NCBI GenBank assembly: GCA_023451265.1
Contig: JAEYAG010000005.1
Span: 1-9,893 of the forward strand
Length of the DNA stretch: 9,893 bases
Reading direction: 5' to 3'
Source of the DNA: Actinomycetes bacterium
GTDB lineage: Bacteria > Actinomycetota > Actinomycetes > Actinomycetales > Microbacteriaceae
Positions within the stretch are counted from its first letter, which is position 1; every line of letters begins with the position of its first letter. Both the position numbers and the translations under genes were made by a program. Shown in pieces: positions 6,981 to 9,893 of this stretch. The notes beneath the pieces are model-generated. The model was not told where the DNA came from and made no database searches. It saw nothing but the letters and a program-made list of their open reading frames with translations.

Positions 6981-7600
6981 GACGGGCGAGGGGGACGGCG
7001 GCGGCCGCCGCGGGCATCGCCATGCTGGCGCTGGCGCTGGCGGGATGTGGAGGAACAGTGGCGGAGCCGACGGCAGACGAGCAGTTCGCGCAGGCGGAGG
7101 AGCTCTATTTCGCCTACCGCGAGGCGACCAACGGCGTGCTCGCCGTCATCGACGACGGGCCCTGGAAGGTGGAGGGCTACGGTATGACGCCCTCCGGCGC
7201 CGGATGCGGCGACGGGTGGAAGTTCGACCTGGGCCGCTCGACGGCGATCGATCCCGCCGACATCCCGGCCGTGCGCACCGCCGTCGTGGATCACCTCACC
7301 GATGCGGGCTTCGAGGTCGAGGGGATGGACCTGGGCGACGCGGAGAACGGCTCCGAGGACGTCATCGTGCGGGAGCAGGGGGTGTACTCGCTGCTGATGG
7401 TGACGTTCGTCGCGGACGGCAGCGTCCTCGTCACGGCGACGACACCGTGCACGGCGGGGGACCGGTTCGCGCTCTCCGACCGGCTCTTCGGCGAGAACGC
7501 GCTCCCGGGGCAGGGATATCTCCCCACGGAGGAGTCGCCGTCGGACCCGCTGTTCTTCGGGATCACGCCGGGGCAGCCGCAGTCCTCTCCGGCGGGCTGA
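6977..7600 (+). CDS. Secreted lipoprotein of unknown function
   Basis: The protein has 207 residues with a clear type II signal peptide: RR at 2-3, a hydrophobic Ala/Leu core (about 7-20), and lipobox LAGC with lipidated C24. The mature protein (183 residues) would be anchored to the outer face of the membrane. It begins with a helix rich in Glu and Ala (about 34-53), then a mixed alpha/beta region with DDGPWKVEGYG (59-69). Two further cysteines, C77 (GAGCGDGW) and C158 (TTPCTAGD), could form a disulphide. The C-terminus is Pro/Gly/Ser-rich. I do not assign a named family. The gene starts within the hydrolase stop (GTGA overlap), which links its synthesis to the hydrolase. An envelope partner, substrate receptor or protective protein are all possible; nothing in the sequence distinguishes them. 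Confidence 0.88.
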   Translation: MRRARGTAAAAAGIAMLALALAGCGGTVAEPTADEQFAQAEELYFAYREATNGVLAVIDDGPWKVEGYGMTPSGAGCGDGWKFDLGRSTAIDPADIPAVRTAVVDHLTDAGFEVEGMDLGDAENGSEDVIVREQGVYSLLMVTFVADGSVLVTATTPCTAGDRFALSDRLFGENALPGQGYLPTEESPSDPLFFGITPGQPQSSPAG

Positions 7601-7624
7601 GGCTCGGCGCGTCCGGCCCGGCGG

Positions 7625-7630
7625 TAGGGT
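7625..7630 (+). promoter_or_regulatory. -10 element of a leaderless promoter for aroQ
   Basis: TAGGGT matches the actinobacterial TANNNT -10 pattern and ends six bases before the aroQ GTG, so transcription would begin at or next to the start codon. No convincing -35 is present. It lies in the 36-bp gap after the lipoprotein gene. Confidence 0.6.
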
Positions 7631-7636
7631 GCAGAG

Positions 7637-8092
7637 GTGACTCCGCGCCGCCTGCTGCTCGTCAACGGCCCGAACCTCAATCTCCTCGGCATCCGCGAGC
7701 CCGAGGTCTACGGCCACGACACCCTCGCCGATGTCGAGCGCATCACGGCGGATGCCGCAGCCGAGCGCGGCTTCGACGTGACGGCCGTTCAGAGCAACCA
7801 CGAGGGCGTTCTGATCGACGCGATCCATGAGGCGCGCACGACCTGCGCGGGAATCGTCATCAACCCGGGCGGGCTGACCCACACCTCGGTCGTCCTGCGC
7901 GATGCGCTGTCGGGCGTCGCCCTCCCGGTCGCGGAGGTGCACATCTCCGATGTGTACGCCCGCGAGGAGTTCCGCCACCACTCGTACGTACGCGACGTCG
8001 CCGCCGTGCACGTCGTCGGTGAGGGCGTCGCCGGCTACGCGCGCGCCGTCTCGCTGCTCATCGACGTCATCGCGGGGCGCGCCGAGGGCTGA
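7637..8092 (+). CDS. aroQ: Type II 3-dehydroquinate dehydratase
   Basis: Dehydrates 3-dehydroquinate to 3-dehydroshikimate (step 3) by the type II enolate mechanism; 151 residues, forming a dodecamer in known members. The N-terminal signature NGPNLNLLG (10-18) leads to R20 and catalytic Y25 on the flexible lid. QSNHEG (52-57), N76 in INPGGLTHTSV, E100-H102 in EVHISDV, and R113 in FRHHSY complete the active site, so all key residues are present. The GTG at 7637 gives the usual short start before the first beta strand. No Shine-Dalgarno is seen, in keeping with leaderless translation from the TAGGGT promoter. It works with the other aro genes of the window but is separated from aroB by about 2.7 kb of unrelated genes. 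Confidence 0.97.
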   Translation: MTPRRLLLVNGPNLNLLGIREPEVYGHDTLADVERITADAAAERGFDVTAVQSNHEGVLIDAIHEARTTCAGIVINPGGLTHTSVVLRDALSGVALPVAEVHISDVYAREEFRHHSYVRDVAAVHVVGEGVAGYARAVSLLIDVIAGRAEG

Positions 8093-8164
8093 TCCGTCGC
8101 GATTCGCGCGCGGGTCCGGCATCCGAATCTGCGTCCAGCCGCACGGCGCGCGCACGGCATCCCG

Positions 8165-8170
8165 TAGAAT
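8165..8170 (+). promoter_or_regulatory. -10 element of the efp promoter
   Basis: TAGAAT fits TANNNT well and lies in the 152-bp gap before efp. A start point about seven bases downstream would give a 5' leader of roughly 65-70 bases. The region 17-18 bases upstream is CACGGC-like and does not resemble TTGACA. Confidence 0.6.
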
Positions 8171-8178
8171 CGTGCGTC

Positions 8179-8224
8179 GGGCCGGTCGGCCCCGCACGCT
8201 TCGAAAGCTCAGCGATCGCTGGGC
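8179..8224 (+). promoter_or_regulatory. Structured 5' leader of efp (two hairpins)
   Basis: Two inverted repeats lie between the predicted transcription start and the efp ATG. The first is GGGCCG (8179-8184) with CGGCCC (8187-8192). The second is GCTCAGC-GATC-GCTGGGC (8207-8224), a 7-bp stem with one T/G wobble around a GATC tetraloop; its core is the 12-bp perfect palindrome CAGCGATCGCTG. This could be a protein-binding operator or an RNA structure controlling efp translation. No known riboswitch class was recognised. Confidence 0.4.
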
Positions 8225-8244
8225 GGGACGGAATCCCCACACTC

Positions 8245-8805
8245 ATGGCATCCACCGCAGACATCCGCAACGGCGTCGTCCTCTCGATCGACGGCCAGCT
8301 CTGGAACGTCGTGGAGTTCCAGCACGTCAAGCCCGGCAAAGGCGGCGCGTTCGTCCGCACGAAGCTGAAGAACGTCATGACCGGCAAGGTCGTCGACAAG
8401 ACGTTCAACGCCGGCGCGAAGGTCGACATCGAGAACGTCGACCGCCGCGACTTCACCTACCTGTACAACGACGGCGAAGGGTTCGTGTTCATGGACGTCG
8501 CCGACTACGACCAGATCACGGTCGGTGCGGCGACCGTCGGCGACGCCGCGAACTTCCTGCTCGAGAACCAGCAGGTGCAGATCGCGCTCAACAACGGCAA
8601 CCCGCTGTACATCGAGCTCCCGGCATCCGTCGTCCTGGAGATCACCTACACCGAGCCGGGCCTGCAGGGCGACCGCTCGTTGGCCGGCACGAAGCCGGCG
8701 ACCGTCGAGACCGGCTACGAGATCCAGGTTCCGCTGTTCCTCGAGACGGGCACGAAGGTCAAGGTCGACACCCGCACGGGCGACTACCTCGGCCGCGTCA
8801 ACTGA
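8245..8805 (+). CDS. efp: Translation elongation factor P
   Basis: EF-P binds beside the P-site tRNA and rescues ribosomes stalled at consecutive prolines; 186 residues, the standard three-domain length. Domain I (about 1-64) contains the functional loop KPGKGGAF, with tip lysine K32. Two OB-fold domains follow, and the C-terminus carries the family signature around VPLFLETGTKVKVDTRTG and ends in YLGRVN. The loop reads PGKGG, whereas the M. tuberculosis protein, as I recall it, reads PGKGP. Ribosome-site quality is poor: GGGACGGA lies about 14 bases upstream. The gene has its own promoter and leader and is followed 18 bp later by nusB, with which it is probably co-transcribed. Confidence 0.98.
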   Translation: MASTADIRNGVVLSIDGQLWNVVEFQHVKPGKGGAFVRTKLKNVMTGKVVDKTFNAGAKVDIENVDRRDFTYLYNDGEGFVFMDVADYDQITVGAATVGDAANFLLENQQVQIALNNGNPLYIELPASVVLEITYTEPGLQGDRSLAGTKPATVETGYEIQVPLFLETGTKVKVDTRTGDYLGRVN

Positions 8806-8823
8806 TCGTCGGCGACTGAGCCG

Positions 8824-9234
8824 ATGAGTGCCCGTTCGAAGGCGCGCAAGCGCGCGCTCGACATCCTGTACCAGTCCGACGTGCGCGGCGACGACCTCGC
8901 CTCGACGCTCGCCGCCGAGGCCAAGCGCGCCGCGAGCGAGCCGGCCCGCGAGACCTCGTGGCTGTACGCTCGCGAGATCGTCGACGGTGTGATCGACAAC
9001 CGCGACGAGATCGACGAGCAGATCGTCACCCACGCGAAGGACTGGAAGCTGGAGCGGATGCCGGCGGTCGACCGCGCGATCCTCCGCCTGGCGGTGTGGG
9101 AACTGCTGTTCAACGACGAGGTTCCCGCCGCCGTCGCGATCGACGAGGCCGTGGAGCTCGCCAAGGAGTTCTCCACCGACGACTCCGGTTCGTTCGTGCA
9201 CGGCGTCCTGGCGCGCATCGCGCGCTCCAGCTGA
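8824..9234 (+). CDS. nusB: Transcription antitermination protein NusB
   Basis: All-helical RNA-binding factor that pairs with ribosomal protein S10 (NusE) on boxA of rRNA operons to suppress premature termination; 136 residues, normal length. The basic N-terminus and family start ARKRALDILYQSDVRG (7-22), the central ERMPAVDRAILRLAVWELL stretch, and the C-terminal FVHGVLARIA motif are diagnostic. It lies 18 bp after efp with no obvious Shine-Dalgarno before the ATG, so reinitiation after efp translation is likely. The efp-nusB pairing is common across bacteria, particularly actinobacteria and firmicutes. Confidence 0.96.
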   Translation: MSARSKARKRALDILYQSDVRGDDLASTLAAEAKRAASEPARETSWLYAREIVDGVIDNRDEIDEQIVTHAKDWKLERMPAVDRAILRLAVWELLFNDEVPAAVAIDEAVELAKEFSTDDSGSFVHGVLARIARSS

Positions 9235-9291
9235 TCCCGCCCGGCGCCGGCGCCCACGACGGCCTCTTCGCGGCACGTCGGCGGCCCCTGC

Positions 9292-9297
9292 GAGGAT
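9292..9297 (+). promoter_or_regulatory. -10-like hexamer before the SWIM-protein gene
   Basis: GAGGAT keeps the A and final T of TANNNT but not the first T. It ends six bases before the GTG at 9304, the same distance as in the aroQ promoter, suggesting a leaderless transcript. Confidence 0.35.
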
Positions 9298-9303
9298 GAA
9301 GCG

Positions 9304-9893
9304 GTGACCGCGCCCCACGTTCCGGATGTCGAGATCCGCCGTGCCGCGTGGGGCGGCGCGTACGAGCGCGGCGTCGACTACGCGCGGAGCGGCGCCGTGC
9401 GCCGCGTGACGTGGGATCCGGACGACAGCACCCTCAGCGGCATCGTGGCCGGCAGCCGCAGCGAGCTGTACCGGTGCAGCATCCGCCTCGATACGAGCGG
9501 GGCGCGGCCGCGCATCATGGCGGCCCGCTGTTCGTGCCCGATGAACGAGCACTGCAAGCACACCGTCGCCACCCTCCTGCGCAGCAATGCCGGCGCCGCC
9601 GACGGTGTGCACCGCGACCCCGCCCCGCCGTCGCCGACGCCGATGGCACCGGCGACACCGAGCCCGGTCGCTGCGCCGCCGCGCGAAGCGCACTGGCGCA
9701 CGATCCTCGGTGCCGGTGCGGACGCGGGCCGCGGCGAGGGCACCGTCGCCCTCGCGCTCGGCGTCGAACTGCGCGTGCGGGAATCCCGAGCGAACGCCGT
9801 GCACTGGGGTCCGCGGCGCGTGCTGCCGGCGACGGCCCGCTCCCTCGACGCCGCCGAGCCCGACGACATCACGGTCGGGGGGGGGGGGGGGGG
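9304..9893 (+). CDS. SWIM zinc-finger protein, 3'-truncated (possibly a SNF2-type helicase)
   Basis: The frame is open from GTG 9304 to the window end, about 196 codons, of which the last few are the G-run and untrustworthy. GTG 9304 is the first possible start in this frame after the nusB stop. The SWIM finger CxCx(n)CxH is explicit: C76, C78, C84 and H86 in CSCPMNEHCKHTVATLL. Before it lies a compact N-terminal part with GGAYERGVDYARSGAVR (17-33), typical of proteins where SWIM precedes a helicase. After it comes a Pro/Ala-rich linker (about 100-130) and the start of another folded region with HWRTIL. SWIM domains bind DNA or protein. The helicase domain itself is not in the window, so the SNF2 label is inference from family architecture. 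Confidence 0.82.
   Translation, partial: MTAPHVPDVEIRRAAWGGAYERGVDYARSGAVRRVTWDPDDSTLSGIVAGSRSELYRCSIRLDTSGARPRIMAARCSCPMNEHCKHTVATLLRSNAGAADGVHRDPAPPSPTPMAPATPSPVAAPPREAHWRTILGAGADAGRGEGTVALALGVELRVRESRANAVHWGPRRVLPATARSLDAAEPDDITVGGGGG
9877..9893 (+). repeat. Terminal poly-G run, probable artefact
   Basis: Seventeen consecutive G close the window inside an open coding frame, where they would encode only glycine. Two-colour sequencing reads absent signal as G, and contigs often end where such reads dominate. The run should be trimmed before the SWIM gene is extended. Confidence 0.8.

Noticed and set aside
4976..7600. Module considered as a mobile element or recent transfer.
   Set aside because: There is no integrase, transposase, tRNA, direct repeat or change in base composition, and codon style matches the flanking genes.
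4976..7600. Module considered as a toxin-immunity or phage-defence system.
   Set aside because: There is no nuclease, NTPase or known effector domain, and the lipoprotein location does not suit defence against DNA. Immunity by the lipoprotein is possible but nothing in the sequence shows it.
8101..8129. Inverted repeat GATTCG (8101-8106) and CGAATC (8124-8129) after aroQ as a terminator.
   Set aside because: The stem is only 6 bp, is AT-containing with a 17-base loop and has no T-tract; this is too weak to call.
9243..9254. 12-bp palindrome GGCGCCGGCGCC after nusB as a terminator.
   Set aside because: With a minimal loop only 4 bp can pair, and such palindromes are expected by chance at this GC content.
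1205..9484. Frequent GGATGC/GCATCC hexamer (about 25 copies by eye, both orientations), considered as a genome-wide signal motif.
   Set aside because: A control hexamer of the same composition, CGATGC/GCATCG, is about as frequent by eye (about 24). The copies mostly fall in Asp-Ala, Ala-Ser and Gly-Ile-Arg codon contexts, so codon usage explains them. A whole-genome k-mer test would be needed to reopen this.
1098..9872. Many long open frames on the minus strand and in other + frames, for example 3669-4949 (-), 5163-6863 (-) and 8209-9804 (-).
   Set aside because: They lie opposite or inside well-identified genes, are rich in Arg/Ala/Gly as expected for GC-rich shadow frames, and show no family motifs.

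Overview
The window is GC-rich and every convincing gene lies on the + strand, so it reads as a co-directional chromosomal block. GC content, leaderless GTG starts, TANNNT-type -10 elements and the order mltG-aroE-aroC-aroK-aroB-aroQ-efp-nusB all point to an actinobacterium. From memory of such loci and the codon style I infer Microbacteriaceae (Microbacterium-like); no database was consulted. Both ends are cut inside genes, and the right end finishes in 17 consecutive G, which looks like an assembly or sequencing artefact.

Region 1 (1-4913) is a tightly coupled operon. It holds the 3' part of mltG (peptidoglycan lytic transglycosylase), then aroE, aroC, aroK and aroB. Junctions are a 7-bp overlap, a 4-bp gap and two 4-bp ATGA overlaps. 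With aroQ downstream, the window encodes five of the seven shikimate-pathway enzymes (steps 2, 3, 4, 5 and 7). DAHP synthase (step 1) and EPSP synthase (step 6) are absent here.

Region 2 (4914-7600) separates aroB from aroQ. After a GC-rich inverted repeat without a T-tract comes a three-gene module: a 107-aa unrecognised helical protein, a 566-aa protein with a helical N-terminus and a DUF1023-type alpha/beta-hydrolase domain, and a 207-aa lipoprotein. The genes overlap each other (20 bp, then 4 bp GTGA), so they are probably co-translated. This is the least understood part of the window. A secreted or cell-envelope role is plausible but unproven.

Region 3 (7601-9234) holds aroQ (type II dehydroquinase) with its own leaderless promoter, then efp behind a TAGAAT promoter and a structured leader, then nusB. 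EF-P relieves ribosome stalling at polyproline; NusB acts in rRNA antitermination. Region 4 (9304-9893) is the 5' end of a SWIM zinc-finger protein, possibly a SNF2-type helicase.

Most of the window is conserved housekeeping. The points worth a second look are the hydrolase/lipoprotein module, the recurring leaderless GTG architecture, the efp leader and the EF-P loop variant. I did not find a clearly new defence system, mobile element, CRISPR array, tRNA or rRNA. There is no gene-free stretch longer than 300 bases.
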